Of a DNA stretch of 64,000 nucleotides, positions 56,096-63,989 are shown in pieces. The position numbers and the translations under genes are program-made. The stretch comes from Streptomyces barringtoniae (GTDB lineage: Bacteria; Actinomycetota; Actinomycetes; Streptomycetales; Streptomycetaceae): positions 248,001 to 312,000 of the forward strand of contig NZ_JAJHNP010000004.1 in NCBI RefSeq assembly GCF_020819595.1. The letters are read 5' to 3'. A model generated the notes under the pieces. It ran no database searches. It was not told the origin of the DNA and worked only from the letters and a program-made list of their open reading frames with translations. The number at the start of each line of letters is the position of its first letter. Within the stretch, counting starts at the first letter, position 1.

Positions 56096-57055
56096 TTGAC
56101 CGCAGACAGCCCCGCCCTCATACCCGCGCTGACCGCAGAAGTCAGAGCCGTCGCCCACCCGGACCGTACCGGCGACGACCCCTGCGCCTGCGACAGCTCG
56201 CCCCTCGCCGACCGCCCCGACGCCACCGTCGTACGACACGCCGACACCGTCGCGAAGGCCCACGCCCCCGGCACCGACCGCGCCGAGCTGGCCCGGCGCC
56301 TCGCCGTGGCTGCCCGCCTCCCGGACGTGCTGCTGCCCCCGCTCTCCCCGGCCCCCGCCCCCGTACTGGGCCGCCTGGTGACCTTCTGGCCGTACGGTGC
56401 TCCCGTGGACCCCGACGACCGGGACGCGGCGCCCTGGGAGGACACCGCCGCCCTCCTCGCCCGCCTGCACCGCACGCCCGCGCCCGCCGGCCTGCCCCCG
56501 ATGCGCGGCCCCGCCAAGGCCGCCCGCGCCGTCGCCCGGCTGTGCTCCGCCCTGCGCGCCGAGCCCCATCCGGCGGCCGGCCCCGTCCTCGCCGCCTGGG
56601 CCGCGCTCCCCGCCTGGGCCCGGGCCGAGGTCCCCATGCCCGGCCCGCCCGCCCTCTGCCACGGCGACCTGCACCTCGGCCAGCTCGTCCGCCATCCGGC
56701 ACCGGACGGCCCCTGGCGCCTGATCGATGTCGACGACCTGGGAACCGGCGTCCCGGCCTGGGACCTCGCCCGTCCCGCCGCCTGGTACGCCTGCGGGCTC
56801 CTCCCGCCGGACGAGTGGACCCGTTTCCTCGGCACGTACCAGCGGGCCGGTGGCCCGGCCGTACCCGTGAAGGACGACCCCTGGGCCGCCCTGGACGTCC
56901 CGGCCCGCGCGCTGACCGTGCAGACGGCTGCCCTGGCCGTCGCCAAGGCCCTCGCCGCCGGCCGTCCGCTGGACGAGGTGGAACAGGCGGTCGTCGACGC
57001 ATGTGCCCGAATGGCCCCGATTTCGCACGAGTTGGCGCCCGAAGTCAGGGACTAG
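56096..57055 (+). CDS. Aminoglycoside-phosphotransferase-fold kinase
   Basis: A 319-residue APH-family small-molecule kinase. The catalytic loop is ALCHGDLHLGQLVR (H-G-D-x-x-x-x-N/Q) and the metal-binding Asp is in RLIDVDDLGTG, which replaces the classic D-F-D. The N-lobe is short (VVRHADTVAKAHAPGT). It probably phosphorylates a small amine or sugar; the substrate is unknown and resistance activity is not implied. TTG 56096 has CGAGG five bases upstream; GTG 56069 is an alternative without a clear ribosome site. It precedes the zinc-ribbon gene by 80 bp. Confidence 0.83.
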   Translation: MTADSPALIPALTAEVRAVAHPDRTGDDPCACDSSPLADRPDATVVRHADTVAKAHAPGTDRAELARRLAVAARLPDVLLPPLSPAPAPVLGRLVTFWPYGAPVDPDDRDAAPWEDTAALLARLHRTPAPAGLPPMRGPAKAARAVARLCSALRAEPHPAAGPVLAAWAALPAWARAEVPMPGPPALCHGDLHLGQLVRHPAPDGPWRLIDVDDLGTGVPAWDLARPAAWYACGLLPPDEWTRFLGTYQRAGGPAVPVKDDPWAALDVPARALTVQTAALAVAKALAAGRPLDEVEQAVVDACARMAPISHELAPEVRD

Positions 57056-57135
57056 GCTGCAACCGACCAGGGCTGGACGGAGTCTGTCCTGGGGAAACGC
57101 GAAGCAGGACCGACCGGCGAGGAGTTGAGCCGACC

Positions 57136-57432
57136 ATGCATTGTCCGAAGTGCCACGCGCCGATGCACACCTACAACCGCAATGGCGTCCAGATCGAGCA
57201 GTGCAGCGGCTGCCGCGGCATCTTCCTCGACTACGGCGAGCTGGAGGCACTGACCCAGCTGGAGGCCCAGTGGTCCAAGCCCGCCCCGCCCGCCCCGCAG
57301 GCGTACCCGGCGGCGCCCGCGCCCGCCTGGGGTGCCCCGCACGGCGGTCACCACGGCGGCCATGGACACTACGACCATCACGGACACCACGGCCACCACA
57401 AGAGCTGGGCGCACATGCTCTTCTCCAGCTGA
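57136..57432 (+). CDS. TFIIB-type zinc-ribbon protein with His-rich tail
   Basis: A 98-residue protein. The N-terminal 40 residues are a zf-TFIIB ribbon (CPKCHAPMHTYNRNGVQIEQCSGCRGIFLD) with two C-x-x-C knuckles. The middle is Pro/Ala rich and the tail carries fifteen or more histidines (GGHHGGHGHYDHH and similar), likely a metal-binding tail. It ends MLFSS. Its role is unknown; nickel or zinc storage is possible. ATG 57136 has GGAGTTGAG upstream. A 15-bp hairpin follows immediately. Confidence 0.82.
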   Translation: MHCPKCHAPMHTYNRNGVQIEQCSGCRGIFLDYGELEALTQLEAQWSKPAPPAPQAYPAAPAPAWGAPHGGHHGGHGHYDHHGHHGHHKSWAHMLFSS

Positions 57433-57441
57433 GCGCACGAA

Positions 57442-57476
57442 GAAGCCCCCGGCCGTACGAGACGGCCGGGGGCTTC
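57442..57476 (+). terminator. Hairpin after the zinc-ribbon gene
   Basis: GAAGCCCCCGGCCGT (57442-57456) pairs with 57462-57476, a 15-bp stem with a five-base loop. The tRNA cluster on the other strand ends just beyond it. Confidence 0.9.
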
Positions 57477-57484
57477 CTGCTGTG

Positions 57485-57556
57485 TGGACGATACTGGGAT
57501 TGAACCAGTGACCTCTTCCGTGTCAGGGAAGCGCTCTCCCGCTGAGCTAATCGTCC
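57485..57556 (-). tRNA. tRNA-Val (GAC), copy 3
   Basis: Minus-strand cloverleaf: acceptor GGACGAT/ATCGTCC, D-arm TTAGCTCAGCGGGAGAGC, anticodon loop CTGACAC (anticodon GAC) and T-arm GTTCAATCCC. 72 nt without CCA, discriminator A. Body identical to its two neighbours. Confidence 0.97.
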
Positions 57557-57585
57557 GCAGACCGTGACCCTGGAGTCACAGGCGG

Positions 57586-57657
57586 TGCGCGATACTGGGA
57601 TTGAACCAGTGACCTCTTCCGTGTCAGGGAAGCGCTCTCCCGCTGAGCTAATCGCGC
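57586..57657 (-). tRNA. tRNA-Val (GAC), copy 2 with different acceptor stem
   Basis: Same body and anticodon GAC as copies 1 and 3, but the acceptor stem is GCGCGAT/ATCGCGC. The compensatory change keeps pairing intact, so it is probably functional. 72 nt without CCA. Confidence 0.97.
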
Positions 57658-57704
57658 GGGCGGGGATCTCCGAGAAGACCCGTGGATCTTGCGAGAAGAT
57701 CCAG

Positions 57705-57776
57705 TGGACGATACTGGGATTGAACCAGTGACCTCTTCCGTGTCAGGGAAGCGCTCTCCCGCTGAGCTAATCGTCC
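57705..57776 (-). tRNA. tRNA-Val (GAC), copy 1
   Basis: Acceptor GGACGAT/ATCGTCC, anticodon GAC, identical to copy 3. 72 nt without CCA. It lies 4 bp from tRNA-Cys, so the cluster is one transcript. Confidence 0.97.
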
Positions 57777-57780
57777 TTGG

Positions 57781-57851
57781 AGGTGGAGACGGGATTTGAA
57801 CCCGTGTAGACGGCTTTGCAGGCCGTTGCCTCGCCTCTCGGCCACTCCACC
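57781..57851 (-). tRNA. tRNA-Cys (GCA)
   Basis: Acceptor GGTGGAG/CTCCACC, anticodon loop CTGCAAA (GCA), T-arm GGGTTCAAATCCC, discriminator U as expected for Cys. About 71 nt without CCA. Confidence 0.97.
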
Positions 57852-57888
57852 AGGAGTGTAGGGGATCGGGATGACCCCTCTTCCTTCG

Positions 57889-57961
57889 AGCGGACGACGA
57901 GGCTCGAACTCGCGACCTCAACCTTGGCAAGGTTGCGCTCTACCAACTGAGCTACGTCCGC
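57889..57961 (-). tRNA. tRNA-Gly (GCC)
   Basis: Acceptor GCGGACG/CGTCCGC, anticodon loop TTGCCAA (GCC), T-arm GAGTTCGAGCCTC. 73 nt without CCA. First gene of the minus-strand tRNA cluster. Confidence 0.97.
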
Positions 57962-58126
57962 CTGTCGTTTCGGTCCGCTTGCGCGTCCCGGCGACGTGTT
58001 GAACTCTAGCGGATTCCCGGGCCAGCACAAAAACGCGTTTGCGCAGCGTGCTGCGCTGCCCCCGGCGGACCCCGCGGCCGGAGCCCCCTCCAGGACATCC
58101 CCGGGCCACCCGTCGGACACCCGACC

Positions 58127-58142
58127 TAGACTCGACCACGTG
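58127..58142 (+). promoter_or_regulatory. Leaderless promoter of the pabB-like gene
   Basis: TAGACT (58127-58132) is a good -10 box. Seven bases separate it from GTG 58140, so the transcript probably begins at the start codon. The -35 is not clear. Confidence 0.6.
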
Positions 58143-59195
58143 CTGCACCACCCTTCCGGCCTCCCTGCCCTGGCCCGTTTCGGCGACCGCGTCGCCACCG
58201 GCCTCCTCGATGTGACCAGCGATCCTGCCGCCCTGGAGTCCGCGGGCTTCTGGGCCGTCTGTGCGGACTTCGAGGGGCGGCTGACCTGCGCCCGCTTCGC
58301 GGACGTGCGCGAGGAGCCGGTGCCCGCGCCGGTGCCGGGCGGCTGGCGGGGTCCGGGGGCGGGGGAGTGGACCACTTCCCTGGACCGGACCGCGTACACG
58401 GCGGGCGTCCGCCGGATACGGGAGTACATCGCGGCCGGCGAGGTCTACCAGGCCAATCTCTGCCGGGTGCTGTCCGCGCCGGTCGCCCCGGACGCCGACG
58501 TGGACGCCCTGACCGGCCTGCTGGCCCGCGGCAACCCGGCGCCGTACGCGGGGACGATCCGGCTGCCGGAGCACGGCGTGGAGATCGCCACCGCCTCGCC
58601 GGAACTGTTCCTGCGCCGGGTCGGGCGTGTCGTGGAGTCGGGACCGATCAAGGGCACCGGACGCACGGAGGCGGACCTGCTGGAGAAGGACTACGCCGAG
58701 AACGTCATGATCGTGGACCTGGTCCGCAACGACATCGGGCGTGTCTGCGCCACCGGCAGCGTGAGCGTCCCCGATCTGTGCGCCGTGGAGAAGCACCCCG
58801 GCCTGGTCCACCTGGTCTCCACCGTGCGCGGCGAGTTGCGGGACGGGGCCGGGTGGCCGGACCTGCTGGCCGCCGCCTTCCCGCCCGGTTCCGTGACCGG
58901 CGCGCCGAAGTCCAGTGCCCTGCGGATCATCGAGGAACTGGAGACGGCCCCGCGCGGCCCGTACTGCGGCGGCGTCGGCTGGGTCGACGCCGACCGGGGC
59001 ACCGGCGAGCTGGCCGTGGGCATCCGCACCTTCTGGATCGACCGGGAGGCCGGGATGCTGCGCTTCGGCACCGGCGCCGGCATCACCTGGGGTTCGGACC
59101 CGGAGGGCGAGTGGCGGGAGACCGAGCTGAAGGCGTCCCGGCTGCTCGCGGTAGCGTCGGGCTCGTACGACGCGAGTGGAGGTGTGTTCGCATGA
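58140..59195 (+). CDS. pabB: Aminodeoxychorismate synthase component I-like chorismate-binding enzyme
   Basis: A 351-residue chorismate-utilising enzyme, most like the PabB subunit that makes 4-amino-4-deoxychorismate for folate. The C-terminal chorismate domain has the signature YIAAGEVYQANLCRVL, then ASPELFLRR, SGPIKGTGRTEAD, VDLVRNDIGRVC and KHPGLVHLVSTVRGEL. The end GAPKSSALRIIEELE and RETELKASRLL complete it. PIKGT rather than PIAGT is the typical PabB form. The lyase gene overlaps by 4 bp, so the pair makes p-aminobenzoate. A specialised-metabolite role cannot be ruled out. Confidence 0.87.
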   Translation: MLHHPSGLPALARFGDRVATGLLDVTSDPAALESAGFWAVCADFEGRLTCARFADVREEPVPAPVPGGWRGPGAGEWTTSLDRTAYTAGVRRIREYIAAGEVYQANLCRVLSAPVAPDADVDALTGLLARGNPAPYAGTIRLPEHGVEIATASPELFLRRVGRVVESGPIKGTGRTEADLLEKDYAENVMIVDLVRNDIGRVCATGSVSVPDLCAVEKHPGLVHLVSTVRGELRDGAGWPDLLAAAFPPGSVTGAPKSSALRIIEELETAPRGPYCGGVGWVDADRGTGELAVGIRTFWIDREAGMLRFGTGAGITWGSDPEGEWRETELKASRLLAVASGSYDASGGVFA

Positions 59196-60013
59196 AGATC
59201 TGGCTGGACGGCGGGCTGCGGGACCTGGACTCCGCCCGTGTCTCCGTCTTCGACCACGGGCTGACGGTCGGCGACGGCATCTTCGAGACGGTGAAGGCGG
59301 TTCACGGCAGGCCGTTCGCCCTCACCCGGCACCTGGACCGGCTGACCCGCTCGGCCCGGGGCCTCGGCCTGCCCGACCCCGACCACGACGTGGTCCGCGA
59401 GGCCTGCGCGGCGGTCCTGGAGGCGAACCCGATGCCGCTCGGCCGGCTGCGTATCACCTACACCGGCGGCCACGGCCCGCTCGGCTCCGACCGCGGGGAG
59501 CACGGCCCGACCCTCGTGGTCGCCCTCGGCGAGACCACTCGCCGCCCGGACTCCACCGCCGTGATCACCGTCCCGTGGACCCGCAACGAGCGCGGCGCCC
59601 TCACCGGCCTGAAGACCACCTCGTACGCCGAGAACGTCGTCGCCCTCGCCCGCGCCCATGAACACGGCGCCTCGGAAGCGCTGTTCGGCAACACGGTCGG
59701 ACAGCTCTGCGAGGGCACCGGGTCGAACGTCTTCGTCGTCCTCGACGGCGAGATCCACACCCCGCCCGTCGCCTCCGGCTGCCTGTCCGGCATCACCCGC
59801 GCGCTGACCGTCGAGTGGACCGGCGCCAAGGAGACCGACCTGCCACTGGACGTCCTGCGGCGTGCCGACGAGGTCTTCCTCACCTCGACCCTGCGCGACG
59901 TCCAGGCCGTCCACCGGGTCGACGACCGCGAGCTGCCCGGCACGCCGGGCCCGGTGACCGCCAAGGCCATGCGGATCTTCGACGAGCGGTCCGGGCAGGA
60001 CCTGGACCCCTGA
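59192..60013 (+). CDS. pabC: Aminodeoxychorismate lyase (class IV aminotransferase fold)
   Basis: A 273-residue PLP enzyme. It probably releases pyruvate from 4-amino-4-deoxychorismate to give p-aminobenzoate, next to PabB. Seen are VSVFDHGLTVGDGIFETVKA at residues 18-37, RLRITYTGG and the PLP lysine in GLKTTSYAENVVALARA. EALFGNTVGQLCEGTGSNVFVV carries the E of the cofactor ring, and CLSGITRALTVEW follows. Branched-chain or D-amino-acid transaminases share this fold, but context favours PabC. ATG 59192 overlaps the pabB stop (ATGA). Confidence 0.87.
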   Translation: MKIWLDGGLRDLDSARVSVFDHGLTVGDGIFETVKAVHGRPFALTRHLDRLTRSARGLGLPDPDHDVVREACAAVLEANPMPLGRLRITYTGGHGPLGSDRGEHGPTLVVALGETTRRPDSTAVITVPWTRNERGALTGLKTTSYAENVVALARAHEHGASEALFGNTVGQLCEGTGSNVFVVLDGEIHTPPVASGCLSGITRALTVEWTGAKETDLPLDVLRRADEVFLTSTLRDVQAVHRVDDRELPGTPGPVTAKAMRIFDERSGQDLDP

Positions 60014-60101
60014 GCCGGACCAGGGCCCGGCCTGCGGAGCCTGGTACCCGGTACCGGAAAACGGGCTGACTTGACGGTCGGCCGCGGGTAGAACACCGGT
60101 G

Positions 60102-60926
60102 ATGACCACGACCCTGCGGCCGACCGAGCCGCTCCAGCACAACGCCGACGGCACCCGTTCGCGCCGCTACCAGGTGTGCGTGAACAGCCGCCCGGTCGGC
60201 GAGATCCACCTCGGCACCTCGCCGTCCCTCGGCGACTCGGTGGCCCGCGTCATCGACCTGCGGATCGCCGAGCCCGACCGGCGGCGCGGCCGGGGCACGG
60301 TGGCCGCGCTCGCCGCCGAGGAGGTCGCGCGCGGCTGGGGCTGCACGCAGATCGAGACCCTCGTGCCCGCCTCGGCCGGCACAGCCCTGCGGATGTTCGG
60401 AGCCCTCGGCTACACCCCGCGCAACCGCGGCATGGAGAAACGCCTCGGCACCACCCCGCCCGAACTGCCGCCCGGCAGCAGCGCGCGGCCCATGACCGAA
60501 GCCGAATTCGCAGCGTGGCACGCGTACGAGAGCGAGCACTACGCGCGCATGTGGACAGAGCGCGGCGTCCCCGAGGCCACGGCCCACGCCAAGGCCCGCC
60601 GCGACCACGAGATGCTGCTGCCGCACGGTCTCGCGACCGACGGCATGGTCTTCAGCGTCCTGGAGCACGAGGGGGCCCGGGTGGGCACGCTGTGGCTGGC
60701 CCTGCGGGACGACAAGGCGTTCGTGTTCGACGTCGAGACCGACGCGGCCCACCGCGGCCGGGGACACGGCCGTACGCTCATGCTGCTGGCCGAGCGCCAG
60801 GCGATCGAGACCGGTCGGCCGGTGATCGGCCTCAACGTGTTCGCGGGCAACACCCCTGCCGAGCGGCTGTACGAGTCACTCGGCTACGAGACGACGAGCC
60901 ACGCCCTCTCCAAGCCCCTGCTGTAG
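60102..60926 (+). CDS. Two-domain GNAT acetyltransferase
   Basis: A 274-residue protein with two GNAT domains. The first (about residues 35-110) has the loop ADPDRRRGRGTVAALAAEEV-type motif EPDRRRGRGTV; the second (about 160-270) has DAAHRGRGHGRTLMLLAE and RLYESLGYETT. Both acetyl-CoA loops keep the R-x-x-G-x-G pattern. Tandem GNAT proteins of this type include mycothiol synthase, but key MshD features were not confirmed, so it is left unnamed. The -10 TAGAAC (60089-60094) lies seven bases before ATG 60102 with GCTGAC as -35, again suggesting a leaderless transcript. Confidence 0.85.
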   Translation: MTTTLRPTEPLQHNADGTRSRRYQVCVNSRPVGEIHLGTSPSLGDSVARVIDLRIAEPDRRRGRGTVAALAAEEVARGWGCTQIETLVPASAGTALRMFGALGYTPRNRGMEKRLGTTPPELPPGSSARPMTEAEFAAWHAYESEHYARMWTERGVPEATAHAKARRDHEMLLPHGLATDGMVFSVLEHEGARVGTLWLALRDDKAFVFDVETDAAHRGRGHGRTLMLLAERQAIETGRPVIGLNVFAGNTPAERLYESLGYETTSHALSKPLL

Positions 60927-60951
60927 GCACCGGGCCGTTGTGCGGAGCGGC

Positions 60952-61476
60952 TCAGGCCTCCTGGCCGCCCAGCAGCCGGTCGGTGATCTCCTCGATGCGC
61001 TCGCGCAGCCCCTCCTGGCTCTTACCGCCGTCGAGGCGTTCGCCGCTGATGACGTACGTCGGGGTGCCGGTCACCCCGATCGCCTTGCCCTCGGCCTGGT
61101 CGGCGTCCACGATCAGGATGTGCCGGCCGTCGATCAGCGCGGTGTCGAACTCCTCGTCGTCCAGGCCGAGTTCGCGGGCCACCTCGACCAGGAAGGACTC
61201 GCCCCTGCGGTCCAGTTCCTCGACGCGCTCCAGCACGGCCTCCACGTACGGCCAGCCCTTGCCCTGCGCCAGCGCCTCCTCGGCGGCCTGCGCGGCGGCG
61301 AAGGCGTGCTTGTGCTTCTCCAGCGGGAAGTGCCGCAGCCGCAGCTCCAGCCGGTCGCCGTAGCGGGCGCGCAGGGCGCGGACGTCGTCCAGGGCGGTGC
61401 GGCAGTCGGGGCACTGCAGCTCGCACCACACGTCGAGGACCAGGGCATCGGTGCGTGCGGGGGAGGAGTCGCTCAT
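60952..61476 (-). CDS. DsbA-family thioredoxin-fold oxidoreductase
   Basis: A 174-residue FrnE/DsbA-like protein. It starts VLDVWCELQCPDCRTAL with the C-x-x-C active site (CPDC). The helical insertion is middle-length (HFPLEKHKHAFAAAQAAEEAL), and the cis-proline strand is IGVTGTPTYVI. No signal peptide is visible, so it is a cytoplasmic disulfide isomerase or reductase, perhaps 2-hydroxychromene-isomerase-like in fold. The start at ATG 61476 lies 40 bp from the pentanucleotide array at 61516-61635, which would overlap its promoter. Confidence 0.88.
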   Translation of the reverse strand: MSDSSPARTDALVLDVWCELQCPDCRTALDDVRALRARYGDRLELRLRHFPLEKHKHAFAAAQAAEEALAQGKGWPYVEAVLERVEELDRRGESFLVEVARELGLDDEEFDTALIDGRHILIVDADQAEGKAIGVTGTPTYVISGERLDGGKSQEGLRERIEEITDRLLGGQEA

Positions 61477-61515
61477 GCCGACCAGTCTCCCAGGCCGGAC
61501 GCGGGCGACCCAATC

Positions 61516-61635
61516 GGGACGGTACGGCTCGGGACGGTACGGCTCTTTGCGGCACGGCACGGCACGGCACGGCACGGCACGGCACGGCACGGCACGGCTC
61601 GGCACGGCTCGGCTCGGCACGGGCCGGTACGGCTG
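61516..61635. repeat. Pentanucleotide tandem array (GGCAC-type, about 24 units)
   Basis: Units of five bases run from 61516 to 61635. Nine perfect GGCAC copies are at 61551-61595, flanked by GGTAC, GGCTC and GGGAC variants. It is 120 bp of simple repeat in the upstream region of the DsbA-like gene. Confidence 0.9.
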
Positions 61636-61810
61636 TGGGGCGCCGCAGCGGCACTCCAGTAGGAGAGGACCCGGAGATGTCCCTGATGTCCCGTGGGGGC
61701 ATGGCATCGAGAGGACCGGCCGGTGCAGGATGGAGGGGACGGAGGCGGCCCGGTGTGCCGCGTCCGCCGAGCGTCGCCTGCCACCCGACCGAGCCCGCCA
61801 GGAGGACCGG

Positions 61811-62257
61811 ATGATTGCCGAGACCGTCTGCTCCGCCGTGTCCGCGGCGGGCCTGGGCATCGCGGTGGTCACGGCCTACCGCAAGCGTTTCCTCGCGGCG
61901 ACCCGCATCGCGGCCTACTCGCTGGTGCCGGTGGGCCTGGTGATGACCGGAGTCGTCGGCTGGCTCGCCGACACCGCCTTCAGCCCCACCGCCTGGGCGG
62001 GCTTCGGGGTGCTGGGCGCGGCCTGGCTCCTGTTCGCGGGCACCCGGGCGGTCGAACGCCGGCGCGGTGGCACCCGCGCCGAGCGCAAGGCGGCCCGCGG
62101 CGACGACCGGACCGGGGCTGTGGCCCCGGGGGCCTCCGCGCCTTCCCTGGGCCCGGGCACCCGGCCCGCGACCGGCTCGGCCACCGCCCCGCGCGCCACC
62201 GGCTCCTCCGACGACTTCAGCGACATCGAGGCCATCCTCAAGAAGCACGGCATATGA
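61811..62257 (+). CDS. Two-helix membrane protein with disordered tail
   Basis: A 148-residue membrane protein. Helices are near residues 5-22 and 34-52, with a third near 60-78. The cytoplasmic tail is Arg-rich then Gly/Ala/Pro-rich and ends in SDDFSDIEAILKKHGI, a conserved-looking acidic patch with a KKHGI end. No named family is recognised. ATG 61811 has a perfect GGAGG at 61801-61805, which supports the start. The acidic C-terminal peptide might bind a partner. Confidence 0.75.
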   Translation: MIAETVCSAVSAAGLGIAVVTAYRKRFLAATRIAAYSLVPVGLVMTGVVGWLADTAFSPTAWAGFGVLGAAWLLFAGTRAVERRRGGTRAERKAARGDDRTGAVAPGASAPSLGPGTRPATGSATAPRATGSSDDFSDIEAILKKHGI

Positions 62258-62473
62258 CGGCCGCAGGCCGCGGGGTGCCGACATGACCCCGTCGGCGCTC
62301 GCTCCCGGACCGACCCCCTCGGACTGAAACGACACAGAGCGTCGCGCGGACATCCCGAATCGTTCACAACTCGAAGCAAGTCGGGCGAGACGGCGCGATA
62401 TGCGGCAACTCCCGCATCCCGCGGGTGGGTTGATCGCGCACGGGGCCCGTCGTACGCCATGATCTGCGGCGAG

Positions 62474-62626
62474 ATGCTGGACACGAGACAGAGCGAGGCC
62501 GCGCCGCCGAAGGACGAGCCGCGCGGGTGCCTTTTCGCCCTATCCCAGCCACCGCTGATGATCTTCCTTGCGGTGATCGGGTGTCTGCTCCTCATGGCTG
62601 CGCTGCACGACCTGCTGTTGCTGTGA
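62474..62626 (+). CDS. Small single-helix membrane protein
   Basis: A 50-residue protein from ATG 62474: a hydrophilic N-terminus (MLDTRQSEAAPPKDEPRG) and one membrane helix at residues 28-49 (MIFLAVIGCLLLMAAL and LLLL at the end). An in-frame ATG at 62459 would give 55 residues. GGCGAG lies close upstream. I do not know its function. Codon use is GC-biased in the third position, which supports coding. Its stop is 87 bp from the CGNR gene's stop on the other strand. Confidence 0.5.
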   Translation: MLDTRQSEAAPPKDEPRGCLFALSQPPLMIFLAVIGCLLLMAALHDLLLL

Positions 62627-62712
62627 GCCGTACACGTCCGTCCCGGCGCCACCCGCCGGGACCGACGTCGCCCCCCTGCCGGTCTTTGCTGCCGGCGGGT
62701 CGGCGGGGAACG

Positions 62713-63273
62713 TCAGCCCGTCGCTTCCTTGCGGCGGGCCCGGTACGCGGCGACGTGCAGTCGGTTGCCGCAGGTGCGGCTGTCGCAGTAGCGGCGCGAG
62801 CGGTTGCGGGAGAGGTCGACGAAGGCGCGCCGGCAGTCCGGTGCCTCGCAGCGCCGCAGCCGCTCCTGCTCCCCGGCCACCACGAAGAAGGCGAGCGCCA
62901 TTCCGCAGTCGGCGGCGAGATGGTCGGCCACGGAGGCGCCGGGTGCGAAGTAGTGCACATGCCAGTCGTAGCCGTCGTGGTCCGTCAGACGCGGGGTGGT
63001 GCCCGCCGCGGCGACCAGCTCGTTGATCAGCCCGGCGGCGGAGCGGGCGTCGGTCGCGGCGAAGATCGCCGCGAAGCGCCCCCGGACCCTGCGCACCGCC
63101 GAGAGATCGAACTCCGACAGCACACCGACATCGCTGATCTCGTGGTTTCGTACGAAATCCGCGAGAGCCGGGACATCGGGCAGTCCGTCGGCCGCCGCGT
63201 CGTCCTCCGGCGCGGTGTTCACCAGATCCACCACGGTGTCGAGGGCGCACCGGGTGTCGTGGGTGATCAGCAC
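62713..63273 (-). CDS. CGNR zinc-finger (ABATE-domain) regulator
   Basis: A 186-residue protein of the same family as that at 10106-10717. The ABATE domain is ALDTVVDLVNTAPEDDAAAD and DLSAVRRVRGRFAAIFAATD. The zinc finger is RCEAPDCRRAFVDLSRNRSRRYCDSRTCGNRLHVAAYRARR, with the C-x4-C and C-x4-C-G-N-R pairs complete. GTG 63273 has GGGAGCG upstream. It is a probable transcription factor with unknown targets. Two CACCATCGG direct repeats (about 63310-63330, minus strand) lie upstream and could be its promoter or operator region. Confidence 0.87.
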   Translation of the reverse strand: MLITHDTRCALDTVVDLVNTAPEDDAAADGLPDVPALADFVRNHEISDVGVLSEFDLSAVRRVRGRFAAIFAATDARSAAGLINELVAAAGTTPRLTDHDGYDWHVHYFAPGASVADHLAADCGMALAFFVVAGEQERLRRCEAPDCRRAFVDLSRNRSRRYCDSRTCGNRLHVAAYRARRKEATG

Positions 63274-63575
63274 GTTTCGCTCCCTGGCCTGAGGGTCGGG
63301 CGGACGCCCGCCGATGGTGGCCGATGGTAGCGACAACCCCGCCCACCGCACCGGACTCCGTCCGACCTCGGTTGCCGGTAGAACGCCTCCGCGCCCGAGG
63401 TGGTTCCCGCCCGGGGCGGCGTGCGCAGGTCATACCCATGGCGGAACCGGGCGCGCAGGTTGGCGCCGTCCACGTGAATCACTCACGGTGACGGCGCCGG
63501 GTTGTGCCGTATGCGGTTGTCTTGGCCCGAGCCGTCTCCCCGAGTGGACGGCGCCGGGCTGCTTTCGGCCGCGAC
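63274..63575. other. Gene-free region between the CGNR gene and ssgB
   Basis: About 300 bp with direct repeats CACCATCGG/CTACCATCGG near 63312-63332 and otherwise plain GC-rich sequence. No coding frame with a credible start or family was found. The ssgB terminator was not clearly seen. Confidence 0.4.
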
Positions 63576-63989
63576 CTAGCTCTCCGCCAGGATGTGCGAG
63601 AGCTCCTGATCCAGATCGAAGTGCCGGTGTTCCGTGCCGGGCGGCACGGCGGCGTCTGTTCGCTTCAGGAAGGACTCAAGGGCCCGCGCCGGGGCCTCGA
63701 GCAGGGCCTCCCCCTCCGGGGAGCTGAGGGCGATGCACACGACGCCCTGACCGTGGCTGCGCGACGGCCAGACACGGACGTCGCCGGTCCCGGTGGGCCG
63801 GTGGAGCCCCTCGGCGAGGAGGTCGCGGGCGAACACCCACTCGACGGTCTCCTCGGCTCCGGTGTGGAAGGTGGCGTGCACGGCGTAGGGGTCGGCCGTG
63901 TCGTACCGCAGGCCTGCGGGGACAGGCAGGGAGGACTCGCTCGACACAACGAGGCGCAGGTGCAGCTCGCAGCTGACCGTGGTGTTCAT
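63576..63989 (-). CDS. ssgB: SsgB, sporulation-specific cell-division regulator
   Basis: A 137-residue SALP protein that recruits and positions FtsZ during sporulation septation in aerial hyphae. The sequence begins MNTTVSCELHLRLVVSSESS, has VEWVFARDLLAEGLHRPTG and WPSRSHGQGVVCIALSSPEGEA, shortened here, and ends in DLDQELSHILAES. It is, from memory, essentially identical to S. coelicolor SsgB. This strongly supports a Streptomyces origin. It usually stands alone and is developmentally regulated through SsgA and BldA-dependent factors. No promoter is inside the window because the gene starts 11 bp from its right edge. Confidence 0.97.
   Translation of the reverse strand: MNTTVSCELHLRLVVSSESSLPVPAGLRYDTADPYAVHATFHTGAEETVEWVFARDLLAEGLHRPTGTGDVRVWPSRSHGQGVVCIALSSPEGEALLEAPARALESFLKRTDAAVPPGTEHRHFDLDQELSHILAES

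Noticed and set aside
57485..57776. Three near-identical 72-bp repeats as a mobile or CRISPR element
   Set aside because: They fold as tRNA-Val genes and are paralogues.
61516..61635. CRISPR-like array
   Set aside because: The units are five-base simple repeats with no spacers; it is a microsatellite.
63267..63482. Minus-strand 71-codon frame between CGNR and ssgB
   Set aside because: No ribosome site, no family match, Arg-rich random composition.
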